64,000 bases of DNA, taken from Salinisphaera sp. G21_0. GTDB lineage: Bacteria; Pseudomonadota; Gammaproteobacteria; Pseudomonadales; Endozoicomonadaceae. Within the stretch, counting starts at the first letter, position 1, and each line of letters begins with the position of its first letter. The notes under the pieces are model-generated. The model made no database searches, was not told the origin of the DNA, and saw only the letters and a list, made by a program, of their open reading frames with translations. The position numbers and the translations under genes were made by a program. The DNA lies in contig NZ_JAGHQW010000005.1 in the NCBI RefSeq assembly GCF_017744115.1, positions 107,593 to 171,592 on the forward strand, written 5' to 3'. Positions 36,656 to 45,264 of this stretch are shown here, in pieces.

Positions 36656-36905
36656 GTTGCTTATCCCAACACTAATGAATTCGGGGCTTTGAATTTGTCA
36701 TATTTTATCTATTTGCCTTTGTCGTTAAAGATTTAGATTGGGTTAATAAAGTGGTGAGGGCATGCAGATACTGGTCAGATGAGCTATTTCTGAATTAAGT
36801 TTTTTAACGATCATAGCTACTGTAAAAACGATCAAACGATCTCCGGTTCATAGCTGCCATAGTTTATTGAATCTTGCCGTTGAATAACTCAGGAGTGTGT
36901 TGTCT

Positions 36906-38201
36906 ATGATGAATGGTGTCGCTACATCTGAAACCACCTGTTTACTCTGTGCCAAACAAACCGATTCTGCCAGCAGTAGTGGCGTGGTTGGAACATCTGC
37001 CGGACGCTCAATAGTCAAAACAGCTTGCCACCATACTTTCCACCTGGAATGTATACGCCGGCACCTGGACGGGCAGGCGGTGTTTCCTAAATTTCGAAAC
37101 TGTGCTGTCTGTCCGGAGGAGGCTCTACCGCTGGTGCAGGTGGCCGGGGAAAGGTTAGCTCCAACCACCCGTTATTGTGAGTCCCCGGCTCTGGTCGCCT
37201 GTTGCAGCGGAGATTGGGAGGCCGTACAGGCCATGGTGGAGCAAGAACCGGAAATGGCCCGGCAACACTATTATTCTGCTCGTACTGATTGCAACACCGG
37301 GCTCTTGCACATCGCCGCCGAGCAAGGTGATGACCGTATACTGAATCTGCTGATCCGTTACCAGGCCGATATCAATGGAGTTGAGGGGTATCAATTTGCC
37401 ACTCCGCTGCATTTGGCTGCCGACGGTGGCCACACCAGGTGCATGGATCTTCTGCTGGCAGCAGGGGCAAATCCAATGGTAACTGACCAACACGGCGATA
37501 CTCCCCTGCATAAAGCGGTCGATGCCGGACACATTGATTCTTTGCCGCCATTAATTATTGGTGGAGCCAATATCAATGCCGTCAACAATCGCGGTTATGC
37601 ACCCTTGCACAAAGCCGTGTTAATGAAACAGATGGCGTGCCTGCAGTACCTGCTCTCCCGTGGAGCCGATGTTGATAACGGCGACGCCATGAGCTATACG
37701 GCCGCATGTAATGCAGCCTTTTCTGGCTACCCGGAGTTTCTGGAACAACTGATCCACTTTAAGGCAGATATCAACAAAGCCGGGATATTTGGTCATACGC
37801 CGCTCCACCTCGCGACCGAAGAAGGACATATCAACTGCATGCATATCCTTATCAAGCATGGGGCGAAGATTGATGCAGCCAATGACCACGGTGATACGTC
37901 CCTGCACATGGCTGTGTGGAATAACAACATTGAAGCAGTGCAACTGCTGAGCGAAAAAGGAGCCAGTGTCAATATCACCGATCATAACGGTTGGGCACCA
38001 GTACACGTTGCCGCCTCAGAAGGCAATATTGAGATTCTGAAACACTTGCTGGAGCGCGGAGCAAACATCAGGCTCCTGACGAAAAATGGTCTGAGCCCGC
38101 TGGGTCTTTCAACCAATGAAGGGCATACCAACTGTGTGCAGTTTATGCACGCGGTATTTTCGATGAGAAAAGACCCCGGCCGGTTAGGCGGTCTCCGTTA
38201 A
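36906..38201 (+). CDS. RING-H2 finger plus ankyrin-repeat protein
   Basis: A 431-residue protein with two eukaryote-like modules. ATG 36906 is chosen because AGGAG lies 10 bases upstream. The N-terminus has a full set of RING-H2 ligands: C12-x2-C15, C41-x-H43-x2-H46-x2-C49, C66-x2-C69, with the local sequence TACHHTFHLECIRRHL; RING-H2 fingers are E2-binding domains of ubiquitin ligases. About eight ankyrin repeats follow (residues about 120-410), many with canonical TPLHLA..GH motifs and GA(N/D/K)I turns, a protein-binding solenoid. No signal peptide or membrane helix. This pairing resembles host XIAP/ANKIB-like ligases; acting as an E3 in a host cell is an inference. It is single and followed by a palindromic element. 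Confidence 0.85.
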   Translation: MMNGVATSETTCLLCAKQTDSASSSGVVGTSAGRSIVKTACHHTFHLECIRRHLDGQAVFPKFRNCAVCPEEALPLVQVAGERLAPTTRYCESPALVACCSGDWEAVQAMVEQEPEMARQHYYSARTDCNTGLLHIAAEQGDDRILNLLIRYQADINGVEGYQFATPLHLAADGGHTRCMDLLLAAGANPMVTDQHGDTPLHKAVDAGHIDSLPPLIIGGANINAVNNRGYAPLHKAVLMKQMACLQYLLSRGADVDNGDAMSYTAACNAAFSGYPEFLEQLIHFKADINKAGIFGHTPLHLATEEGHINCMHILIKHGAKIDAANDHGDTSLHMAVWNNNIEAVQLLSEKGASVNITDHNGWAPVHVAASEGNIEILKHLLERGANIRLLTKNGLSPLGLSTNEGHTNCVQFMHAVFSMRKDPGRLGGLR

Positions 38202-38220
38202 CGTGCCGTGATTGCTTTGG

Positions 38221-38402
38221 CTAGGAGGCTGACCGAGAATAGCGCCCGTCTAGGCGACCCCGTAGCGAGGATGGCAGAAAATTGAGGATAAAAATTCGGT
38301 TTTGTGAGGTGAATAGCGGGGCTATTTGCCGAACAAAAGCGGATTTTTAGACCAATTTTCTGCCACCGCAGTAGGGCAGTCTATTCTCGGTCAGCCTCCT
38401 AG
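38221..38402. repeat. 182-bp palindromic MITE-like element
   Basis: The first and last 22 bases are perfect inverted repeats (CTAGGAGGCTGACCGAGAAT plus AG, and its complement). A second inner pair, GGCAGAAAATTG / CAATTTTCTGCC, flanks a centre with TAGCGGGGCTA. There is no ORF. It begins 19 bases after the RING-ankyrin stop codon and could act as its transcription terminator. Confidence 0.8.
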
Positions 38403-38497
38403 CGATGTATCACAGAAGTTTACAGCCAGGTAAAAGATCGTGAATTCTACCTGGCATAGTGTAAATGCGTTGATTTCTGAAATTGATGCGCGGTTAT

Positions 38498-39076
38498 TCA
38501 CGGCTTTTTGAAGAGCGCAGCGTATAGGGAGCTAATAATGCAGGTTGCTGCTGCCAGCAGATAAATTGAGAAAATCACGACCATCCATTCTGCCATGTTC
38601 AGGGTAAGCAGGGTCCAGTCATCGGCACCGCAGAGTCCGGTGGGCATAAACATGGCGGGCCACCATTCATAGAGAGGCAGGTCGAAAGGGAAGGTCGGGC
38701 GGAAGCTGCAGCTGGAAGTAAACGGATTAAACTCGGCGTAGTCTGCCATTTGGGCAATGGCTTCTTTCAACCCATACAGTGCACCAGCAATCCAGAGAGT
38801 GTAGCCTGTGATCCTGAAAACCAGATGAGAGGGTGAAATGATGATAACCAATGGCGCAAACATCAACACCAGAACAGCGAGCCGCTGATAGACGCAGCGC
38901 TCACAGGGATCCATATGCAGAATATACTGAAAGCCCAGGGCGCACAGTTCCAGAAAGAGCGCGGTGGCAAACATAATAAGCCAGGTGACTCGTAAACTCT
39001 GCCAGCCGTGGATGGTTTGCAGTGGGCTGTCTTTCAAACGTTGAAAGAGGCTATTGGGGTTTTGTTCAGCAGCCAA
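38498..39076 (-). CDS. dsbB: Disulfide bond formation protein DsbB
   Basis: A 192-residue inner-membrane protein with four to five transmembrane helices. It has the two periplasmic cysteine pairs expected: C58-x2-C61 in DPCERCVYQR (oxidised by quinone in the membrane) and C123/C149 in the second loop (TSSCSF and GLCGADDW). DsbB reoxidises DsbA and passes electrons to ubiquinone. The dsbA gene lies directly upstream on the same strand (68-base gap), so the two make an operon. The start ATG 39076 lacks a strong ribosome-binding site. Confidence 0.9.
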   Translation of the reverse strand: MAAEQNPNSLFQRLKDSPLQTIHGWQSLRVTWLIMFATALFLELCALGFQYILHMDPCERCVYQRLAVLVLMFAPLVIIISPSHLVFRITGYTLWIAGALYGLKEAIAQMADYAEFNPFTSSCSFRPTFPFDLPLYEWWPAMFMPTGLCGADDWTLLTLNMAEWMVVIFSIYLLAAATCIISSLYAALFKKP

Positions 39077-39144
39077 TGGTTGGATCCCTCTTGAAGTTAC
39101 TTCTGGCTTTCCGGTTGGGTCACCGAAAAGCCATCAGCACTGTG

Positions 39145-39789
39145 TTATTGTGTCTCTTTCGCTGGAAGTTTGGTCAGGTAGGTGATCAGCGCGTTCAGCT
39201 CGTCGTGAGACTTCAGGCTGCCCATATTGATCAGGTAACGGTTATTCACCATAAAGCCGGGAACGGCATGAACGTGTTCGCCATACTGGTTCCAGTCCAG
39301 TACCGTCTTCATCACCATCAGGTTATTCTGGTTCGCCTCAAAGTCAGACTGTTTCAGTCCAGCCTTTTCCAGCGTCTGGAAGAAGTCCGCATCGTTTCGC
39401 CAGTCGCCCTTGCGCTCTACATGAAGGCGACTGAAAAGAGCCTGTTTGATGGCGCTATGGTGCGGTGTACCCTGGGTCATGGCTATTGCCAGGGTGGCCT
39501 GTTTGGCATAGGCACCCATAAAGTTCATATGCGCCTGTTTGAACTCAATGCCCTGCTGACTCAGCCAGCTCTTCAGGGTAATCAGTGGTCCTTTCTCCCA
39601 CTGATAGCAGCCTCCGCAGTAAATAGAAAACAGCTCGGTCACGGTTGGTCTGGTAGAAGGGGCAAGCCCTTTAACAACTTTATAATGGGTCCCTTCCTGA
39701 AACCGGCTGGCATTTTCAGCGCTGTCCGTCGCTTTGGCAAAAGCCATCATCGGAAATGCAAACATAAGTACCAATAACAACTTTCTCAT
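39145..39789 (-). CDS. dsbA: DsbA-type periplasmic thiol oxidase with CGGC active site
   Basis: A 214-residue protein with signal peptide (1-18, cleavage after MMAFA). The thioredoxin-fold active site is FSIYCGGCYQWE (C58, C61). The dipeptide GG replaces the PH found in most DsbA proteins, which should change redox potential. The cis-proline loop HAVPGFMVNNRY is present, followed by the usual C-terminal helices. The partner gene dsbB follows on the same strand. Function: introduces disulfides into exported proteins, possibly including the Cys-rich LDLa ectodomains encoded elsewhere in this window; that link is inference. Confidence 0.9.
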   Translation of the reverse strand: MRKLLLVLMFAFPMMAFAKATDSAENASRFQEGTHYKVVKGLAPSTRPTVTELFSIYCGGCYQWEKGPLITLKSWLSQQGIEFKQAHMNFMGAYAKQATLAIAMTQGTPHHSAIKQALFSRLHVERKGDWRNDADFFQTLEKAGLKQSDFEANQNNLMVMKTVLDWNQYGEHVHAVPGFMVNNRYLINMGSLKSHDELNALITYLTKLPAKETQ

Positions 39790-39877
39790 CGGTATTATTT
39801 TCCTGTAGTCCTGTTTAATGGTGTGAATATCGAGAGGTTATCATTGTCCAAACCTCAGTGTCTGATAAATATGCTGG

Positions 39878-40774
39878 TTATTTTTCAGCCTTGTCTGCTT
39901 CCCTTGCCACTTTTGCTGCTTCCATGGCCTGCAGCTGGGTTGTAATCATTTCCGGTGTTTCCAGGGTAATGCGACCAAGCTGGCCATCCCGAAACTCATT
40001 GATCAGAATTTCGGCAACCTTATGGGTATCGGCAATGCCGCCCCTGCGCATACAGCCACGCCGCTGACCGATCCTGTCAAACAGCTCAATGCCGGTTTGC
40101 GGGATGTCCTTAAGCTGGTAACGCTGCAAGAGCGCGTCCGGATAATGCTGCATCATAAACTCGGCCAGGTACATGGCAACGTCTTCAAACTCAATAACCG
40201 TGTTTTTGATGGCACCGCTGATGGCCAGACGGTAGCCGCAATCCTCCGGCTCAAGCTTGGGCCAGAGGAAGCCGGGGGTGTCCAGCAAGACAATATTATT
40301 GGGCAGTTTGATTCTCTGCTGCTGCCTGGTGACCGCCGGCTCATTGCCGGTTTTGGCAACTGTGCGACTGGCCAGAATATTGATGGTGGTGGATTTGCCC
40401 ACATTGGGGATACCAAGGATGATGGCCTTCAGCTGGCTGACCTCCAGATTCCGCTCAGGAACCATGGCGGGTGCCATAGCCAGAATGCTGCGAATTTTGT
40501 CCGGCTGCTTCAGATTGACGGCAATGGCCTTCATGCCGGAAGTGCGGTTGATATGGTCTACCCATTGTTGGGTGACCGCCGGATCAGCCAGATCACTCTT
40601 GTTGAGAATCTTGATGCAGGGGGTGTCTTTACGCAGGGAGGCAACCATCGGGTTCTCGCTGCTGAAGGGAAGCCGCGCGTCCAGCACCTCGATAATAAGA
40701 TCCATCTTTGGTATCACTTCTCGGATCTCTTTTTTGGCCTTGTGCATATGGCCGGGATACCAGTTTATTGCCAT
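39878..40774 (-). CDS. YlqF/RbgA-like circularly permuted GTPase
   Basis: A 298-residue ribosome-biogenesis-type GTPase. ATG 40774 is chosen because family members start with MxINWYPGHMxKA; a longer frame from 40834 adds 20 untypical residues. The permuted motif order G4-G1-G3 is visible: NKSD (about 58-61), then GIPNVGKST (about 124-132), then LLDTPGFLWP (about 168-177). The C-terminal RNA-binding-like helices end in a Lys/Glu-rich tail. RbgA homologues assist late assembly of the 50S subunit. It precedes the dsbA-dsbB pair but is probably a separate unit. Confidence 0.88.
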   Translation of the reverse strand: MAINWYPGHMHKAKKEIREVIPKMDLIIEVLDARLPFSSENPMVASLRKDTPCIKILNKSDLADPAVTQQWVDHINRTSGMKAIAVNLKQPDKIRSILAMAPAMVPERNLEVSQLKAIILGIPNVGKSTTINILASRTVAKTGNEPAVTRQQQRIKLPNNIVLLDTPGFLWPKLEPEDCGYRLAISGAIKNTVIEFEDVAMYLAEFMMQHYPDALLQRYQLKDIPQTGIELFDRIGQRRGCMRRGGIADTHKVAEILINEFRDGQLGRITLETPEMITTQLQAMEAAKVAREADKAEK

Positions 40775-40975
40775 TGTTGGATCTATCTTGCCTGAATGAA
40801 AACGGATTATTTTACTATGTATCGGGTACGCCACAAACCACCAATTTGAAAAGATTAAATGGTAGCGGCTGACCTGTTATGGTGGCTATGCGCCAAGTGA
40901 TGGCAAGAGCGCTTGCAGGGCAGAAGGGGCGTGAAATAGAACGTTGTGTCAGCCGAGCCTGGTAACTGTTATGAG

Positions 40976-41761
40976 TTAGTAAATGGCACCAACACTCTGA
41001 ATCCCTTTACTGTCCCGCAAATAATAGGCGATCCATTTCAGCGCTCTTTTTTGCAGTGACCTGAGCGGTCTTTCTGCAATTTCCTCTGCTTCCTCAATCA
41101 CCTCAAGGTAGCTTTTGCCCAGAAACTGCATCTGATAAGTGCCAATGACCATGCCTGTCCGGTCACTGCCAGCCTGACAGTGAACAAAAATGGCGGCAGG
41201 CCTGCTGTACTCCTGATTAAGTAATTTGCTGAGCTTATCTACAAGTTTGTATACATCACCAATAAAGGGGAGTTTGAGCATGATGTGGAGGGCTGACTTC
41301 GGGTAATAATCAGGATTGGAAGCGGCACCATAAACCGGATGGTGGATCAGCTGCAACAGATCCGGGTTGATTTGAGCAAACATCTGTTCTTGTTTCAGTA
41401 AATGACGTTCACCGAGCTTGCTGATCAACGAAATATTATAAATATAGATATCTTCGGGAAGGGGGGTCTGGAGCTTTTCCATACTTCTCCGGTTCATGGT
41501 GTCAATAAGCGCTTGATAGGCAAACCGGCCTTTGATAACGGGCATGTTGCCCCGGAAAAGGTAGTTTCCGGACACGGGATTATAGTCAACCAGCCTTAGT
41601 TTCCGGGGGGAGAATGCCACTTCTTTCGACTTGGGTCCGGCAGCAGCCGACGATAAATCGTTGGATACAGGGCGTTGTGAGGCGGTGTTGCCCACCGTGG
41701 CAAAGGAGAGCAGAACCAGTATTGAGATAAGCCGTCTGATAATAGTCATGATGTACTTCAT
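40976..41761 (-). CDS. Exported tyrosine/dual-specificity phosphatase-like protein
   Basis: A 261-residue protein with N-terminal signal peptide (about 1-26, after TIIRRLISILVLLSF). The active-site loop is VHCQAGSDRTG (H194, C195, R201), the C-x5-R signature of tyrosine and dual-specificity phosphatases. An upstream LFRGNMP motif matches bacterial exported phosphatases of the Siw14/DUF442-like type. Substrates may be phosphotyrosine, phosphoinositides or inositol phosphates. Export places it in the periplasm or outside the cell, where host substrates are possible but unproven. The stop codon is 200 bases beyond the start of the GTPase gene. Confidence 0.83.
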   Translation of the reverse strand: MKYIMTIIRRLISILVLLSFATVGNTASQRPVSNDLSSAAAGPKSKEVAFSPRKLRLVDYNPVSGNYLFRGNMPVIKGRFAYQALIDTMNRRSMEKLQTPLPEDIYIYNISLISKLGERHLLKQEQMFAQINPDLLQLIHHPVYGAASNPDYYPKSALHIMLKLPFIGDVYKLVDKLSKLLNQEYSRPAAIFVHCQAGSDRTGMVIGTYQMQFLGKSYLEVIEEAEEIAERPLRSLQKRALKWIAYYLRDSKGIQSVGAIY

Positions 41762-41884
41762 AATTATGTGGAGTCATACATCAGACTGTTTTCTGCTCTG
41801 AGAGTTGCAAAGATTTTTTGGTATAACTTCCTGTAAATGGCAGGCCTGCCATTGCAGGCCGTATTGAGGATGATGGACTTTCAA

Positions 41885-42841
41885 TCACTGGATTAGACGT
41901 TTTCCCAGGCTGATGACCTGGTCTGTCTGGTAACCCAGGGATTGATAGAAGGCCAAAACCTGTTGGTTGGTGCTGCGTACCTGCAGGTTGATCTTTGGGC
42001 ATCCCAGCTTTGCCAGACGAGTTTCCAACTTTTCCATCAGGGTTCTGCCCAGTCCGTATTGCTGCCATTGGGGAGCGACGGCCAGATAGTTCACCCAACC
42101 TCTATGGCCCTCGTAACCCCCCATAACCGATGCGACGATTTCATTTTCGATCAGCCCTACCAGGAAAAGGCCGTCATTGATAGCTACTTTTCTATCGATA
42201 TCACTTTGTGGATTATTCTGTGAAGTGGTCAGACCACATTGTTGCCATAGCCTGATAACAGCTTCTGCATCTTCAGGTTTGAAGGCGCGAACTGTCATTC
42301 CGGGCTGAGCTTTATGCCGCCGGGCGTTCTCTGGTTTCGGGGTTGTTACGGGTAATCGGATTCTGGACATCCGGTAGCTGTTGACCAGCTGTCCATCGCG
42401 GAAGGCATCATATTTGCTTTCACCTTCTATCTCAAAACCAAAACCCTGGTAGAGGCTAATAGCCCGGGAGTTGTCGGTATAAACGTCTAATTCGATCCGC
42501 ACCAGGTTCAACCAGTTGTCGGCGAGTTCTACCATGGCCGACATGAGCTGTTTGCCGATGCCTTGTCCCCGGGCATCCGGATGCACGGTAATAGCAAAAC
42601 TTGCGCAGTGTTTGCGCCGTGGGTTGTCCTGTATTTTTAGCCCGAGAAGGCCAAGGATTTGTCCTGAGGACTCGGCTACCAGCTGTATATGGTTCTTGTC
42701 GTCCATATTGAACAGATTGTGCCAATACGCCTGGGGTCGGTAAGGGATCTGGCTGGTCTGACGGGTTACTCCCGGGTCGCGAAAAAACTCACCAATAGCG
42801 TATAAGTCAGCAGGCTCGGCGTGCCGGATAACGGTATCCAT
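41885..42841 (-). CDS. Tandem GNAT acetyltransferase fusion
   Basis: A 318-residue protein made of two GCN5-related N-acetyltransferase domains. Domain 1 (about 1-165) has the acetyl-CoA motif VHPDARGQGIGKQLM and the YQGFGFEIEGE ending of AaaT/SpeG-like enzymes. A linker (165-185) leads to domain 2 (about 186-318), with VAPQWQQYGLGRTLM and FYQSLGYQTDQVISLGKRL, like the YpeA family. In most bacteria these are separate genes. Both acetyl-CoA loops look intact, so both could be active. Likely substrates are amino acids or small amines; not determined. Cytoplasmic, single gene. Confidence 0.85.
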   Translation of the reverse strand: MDTVIRHAEPADLYAIGEFFRDPGVTRQTSQIPYRPQAYWHNLFNMDDKNHIQLVAESSGQILGLLGLKIQDNPRRKHCASFAITVHPDARGQGIGKQLMSAMVELADNWLNLVRIELDVYTDNSRAISLYQGFGFEIEGESKYDAFRDGQLVNSYRMSRIRLPVTTPKPENARRHKAQPGMTVRAFKPEDAEAVIRLWQQCGLTTSQNNPQSDIDRKVAINDGLFLVGLIENEIVASVMGGYEGHRGWVNYLAVAPQWQQYGLGRTLMEKLETRLAKLGCPKINLQVRSTNQQVLAFYQSLGYQTDQVISLGKRLIQ

Positions 42842-43099
42842 GTTTTATTCCCTATAATTCAATAGCAATGACTTTAGGCTATATAATCGGACAGTTTCAA
42901 GATGCAGGTTTTAAATGCTGAAGCTTAAAATGCTGAAGCTCCGCAGCTATCGCGCAGTATTTGTTTTTCCGGGCATATTCATTGCCTTTCATAGTGGATC
43001 ATTTGGTTGACTATTTACAGGGTGATAAGGGGTTTTTTAAAATTTAGACTATCATGAGTTTTCTAAATATGATTTATAAAAAAGTAAGGAATTTTTAAA

Positions 43100-43942
43100 A
43101 TGTATTCGACTACAACATTAAGTACTCATTCTACTGTGGCTTCATCTGGTTCTATCGAAGATCTATCCTTATCTGATGAAGAAAACGTATCGTTCGAAAA
43201 AGTAAGCAAGTTTGGAAGAATAATTGTTAAAGCACCAAATGCTATTTCACAATTAACCCTGGAAAAAGCTAATCGGGAAATTGATAAATTACCTGCTTAT
43301 GATTTTAAAAGTAAAGGCAATAGAATACGAGAGGTTGACCTTGTTGCTTCAGAATATTCCAAGGATGCACAGCGTCCAACAAAAGTTACATTTGATGCGG
43401 ATGGTAAACTTTCAGATACAGAAGAGTTTGAAAAAAAATTTGCGCCACATACAGACTCAATAAAGGCAATGTGTAAAGAGGCCTTGCAAACAATGGGGCA
43501 AAAACTTAACTGGAAGAATATATCTATTGAGGTTCGTTGTAATGTGCTCAGGTATCCATTTACCCCTGAACAAACACAGATATGCAATATGGCATGGCAT
43601 AAAGATGGATGTAATTTATCCATGACAGCACTTTTATCTCCATATTATCAACACGGTAATGGTTTTACTGGTGGAGAATTGAGTTTTGCACAAGATTCAT
43701 TATTTTCTCCAGGAGTTCCTGTAGCGGGTACCATAAAAACACTTGAGTACAAAAAGCCGGGAGATGGCTTCATCTTTGATGGTTTGAAATCATTGCATAA
43801 AGTTGAAAACATGCATCTATTGCATGAAATTAAGGATGGAGAAGAAATCGTAGAAAGACTGCTGCTTCTTTGTTTTGCCTGGCCATCTATAGGTGATGTA
43901 ATCACTCTTTCAGAAGCACTTGGTGAAGAAAATTTAGTCTGA
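43100..43942 (+). CDS. 2-oxoglutarate/Fe(II) oxygenase-like protein, paralogue 1
   Basis: A 280-residue protein, AAGGA about 11 bases before ATG 43100. Not a named family, but it shows the residue pattern of 2-oxoglutarate/Fe(II) dioxygenases: H167-x-D169 in NMAWHKDGCNLSMT, GGELSFA in the core, H233 in SLHKVEN (64 residues later) and R253 in VERLLLLCF (20 residues after the distal His, suited to 2-oxoglutarate). Phe/Tyr/Gly-rich strands between fit a double-stranded beta-helix. Such enzymes hydroxylate proteins or small molecules. The gene is AT-rich compared with its neighbours, which suggests acquisition. Two paralogues follow in tandem. Confidence 0.65.
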   Translation: MYSTTTLSTHSTVASSGSIEDLSLSDEENVSFEKVSKFGRIIVKAPNAISQLTLEKANREIDKLPAYDFKSKGNRIREVDLVASEYSKDAQRPTKVTFDADGKLSDTEEFEKKFAPHTDSIKAMCKEALQTMGQKLNWKNISIEVRCNVLRYPFTPEQTQICNMAWHKDGCNLSMTALLSPYYQHGNGFTGGELSFAQDSLFSPGVPVAGTIKTLEYKKPGDGFIFDGLKSLHKVENMHLLHEIKDGEEIVERLLLLCFAWPSIGDVITLSEALGEENLV

Positions 43943-43995
43943 GCACCTAGTCCAAAATTCAGATATGAGTTATAAAACAGGTAGGCATTTTTAAT

Positions 43996-44862
43996 ATGTA
44001 TTCAACCGCATCATTAAGTGCTGAGTCTACAGTGGCTTTCACTGATTCTTTTGAAGGTTCATCCTTATCTGGTAAGAAGGAATCAATAAAGGCGGGGAAA
44101 AATTCTGGAAGAGTGATTGTTAAGGTAACAAATACTGTTTCAAAAACAACCATGGTAAAAGCGTTTCAGGAAATTGATAGATTGACTACAATCGATTTTC
44201 AAAACAACGGGAATAAATTGCAGGATATCAGAATCATTGATCCAGAAAAACATAATAAATATCTATTTCCATCAACAGTAACATTTGACGCATCTGGTAA
44301 GCTTTCAGATACAGAGGCCTTTGATAAAAATTTTAAGCCGAATACAGATTCAATAAACAAAATGTGTAAAGAGGCTTTGCAAACAATGGGGCGCAAACTC
44401 CACTGGAGGAATTGTACTGTGGAGGCTTGGTGCTCTTTGCTCAGGTATCCATTCACCAGTGAACAAGCATTGATATGTAATATGCCATGGCATAGAGATC
44501 TATGTACTTTATCCATGACAACACTGTTATCTCCATATAATCAAAACGATAATGGTTTTTGTGGTGGAGCATTGAGTTTTGCAAAAGATTCAAATGTTTC
44601 TGGTACTCTTCCTAGAAGTTCTTCTGGTATTCCTGAAAAATCTACCATAAAAACATTTGAATACAAAGAGCAAGGAGACGGCTTCATCTTTGATAGTATA
44701 AACACACTTCATAAAGTTGAAAAAATGTATGTATTGAATGAAAAGAAGCTTAAAGAAAGATCCGTGCAAAGATTGTTGCTTGTTTGCTTTACTAATCCAT
44801 CTGAAGATGATGTAAGATATCTTTCAGTAGCGCTGGGTGAAGAAAATTTAGCTTTAGTTTAA
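43996..44862 (+). CDS. 2-oxoglutarate/Fe(II) oxygenase-like protein, paralogue 2
   Basis: A 288-residue tandem paralogue of the preceding gene, 53 bases downstream. The candidate metal and cosubstrate residues are kept: H166-x-D168 (NMPWHRDLC), H239 (TLHKVEK) and R259 (VQRLLLVCF). A 10-residue insertion (Ser/Pro-rich, near 200-213) sits between the core strands. The N-terminal 40 residues (Ser-rich, MYSTASLSAE) resemble paralogue 1 and may be disordered. The ribosome-binding site is weak (AGG, 11 bases before the ATG). Likely cotranscribed with paralogue 1. Substrate unknown. Confidence 0.65.
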   Translation: MYSTASLSAESTVAFTDSFEGSSLSGKKESIKAGKNSGRVIVKVTNTVSKTTMVKAFQEIDRLTTIDFQNNGNKLQDIRIIDPEKHNKYLFPSTVTFDASGKLSDTEAFDKNFKPNTDSINKMCKEALQTMGRKLHWRNCTVEAWCSLLRYPFTSEQALICNMPWHRDLCTLSMTTLLSPYNQNDNGFCGGALSFAKDSNVSGTLPRSSSGIPEKSTIKTFEYKEQGDGFIFDSINTLHKVEKMYVLNEKKLKERSVQRLLLVCFTNPSEDDVRYLSVALGEENLALV

Positions 44863-45264
44863 TGCCAAGTCCAAGGGGGGTTGCAGGTTCAGCCTTCTGG
44901 ATTTTTGTAAGGCTGGTATGGGCAGGCGGAGAATACAGTTTAATTTAAACTGCTGGCTACCGTCCGAATCATAGTTGTGTCAGGTGCCAACCAGTTAAAC
45001 TTAATTGCTTGCAAATTAATTTTTAGGGCGTGCTGGGAGTTTTTAAAATTTAGACTATATTAAAATTGCTTGATTTTATAGTGGGACGATTAGCCAGCTT
45101 ATTTAATCTCCTGACCTGAAAGATTACAGCCATTTGGATAATTTTTCTTTGTTCAATGGTGTCAGTTATCTTAACCCCTCGCAGTGAAAATTATTAAACA
45201 CACTGTCAGATCATTCTACCTTAAAATCTAAATATGATACTTTAAGACAGTAAGGAATTTTTAT
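44863..45264. other. AT-rich spacer with a copy of the paralogue-1 upstream segment
   Basis: About 400 bases without a credible ORF. TTTTTAAAATTTAGACTAT at 45040-45058 repeats the sequence at 43034-43052 upstream of paralogue 1, so the third gene probably came with its own upstream DNA and may have its own promoter. No terminator with a strong stem was seen. Confidence 0.5.

Noticed and set aside
39022..39777. 251-codon plus-strand ORF antisense to dsbA
   Set aside because: It is the complement of a gene with signal peptide, active site and known partner; its peptide has no recognisable motif.
40022..40795. 257-codon plus-strand ORF antisense to the RbgA-like GTPase
   Set aside because: Shadow of a well-supported GTPase gene with all G motifs on the other strand.
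42995..43020. Possible further copy of the 165-bp palindrome (CATTTGGTTGACTATTTA)
   Set aside because: Only about 18 bases match one end with mismatches; no second end nearby.
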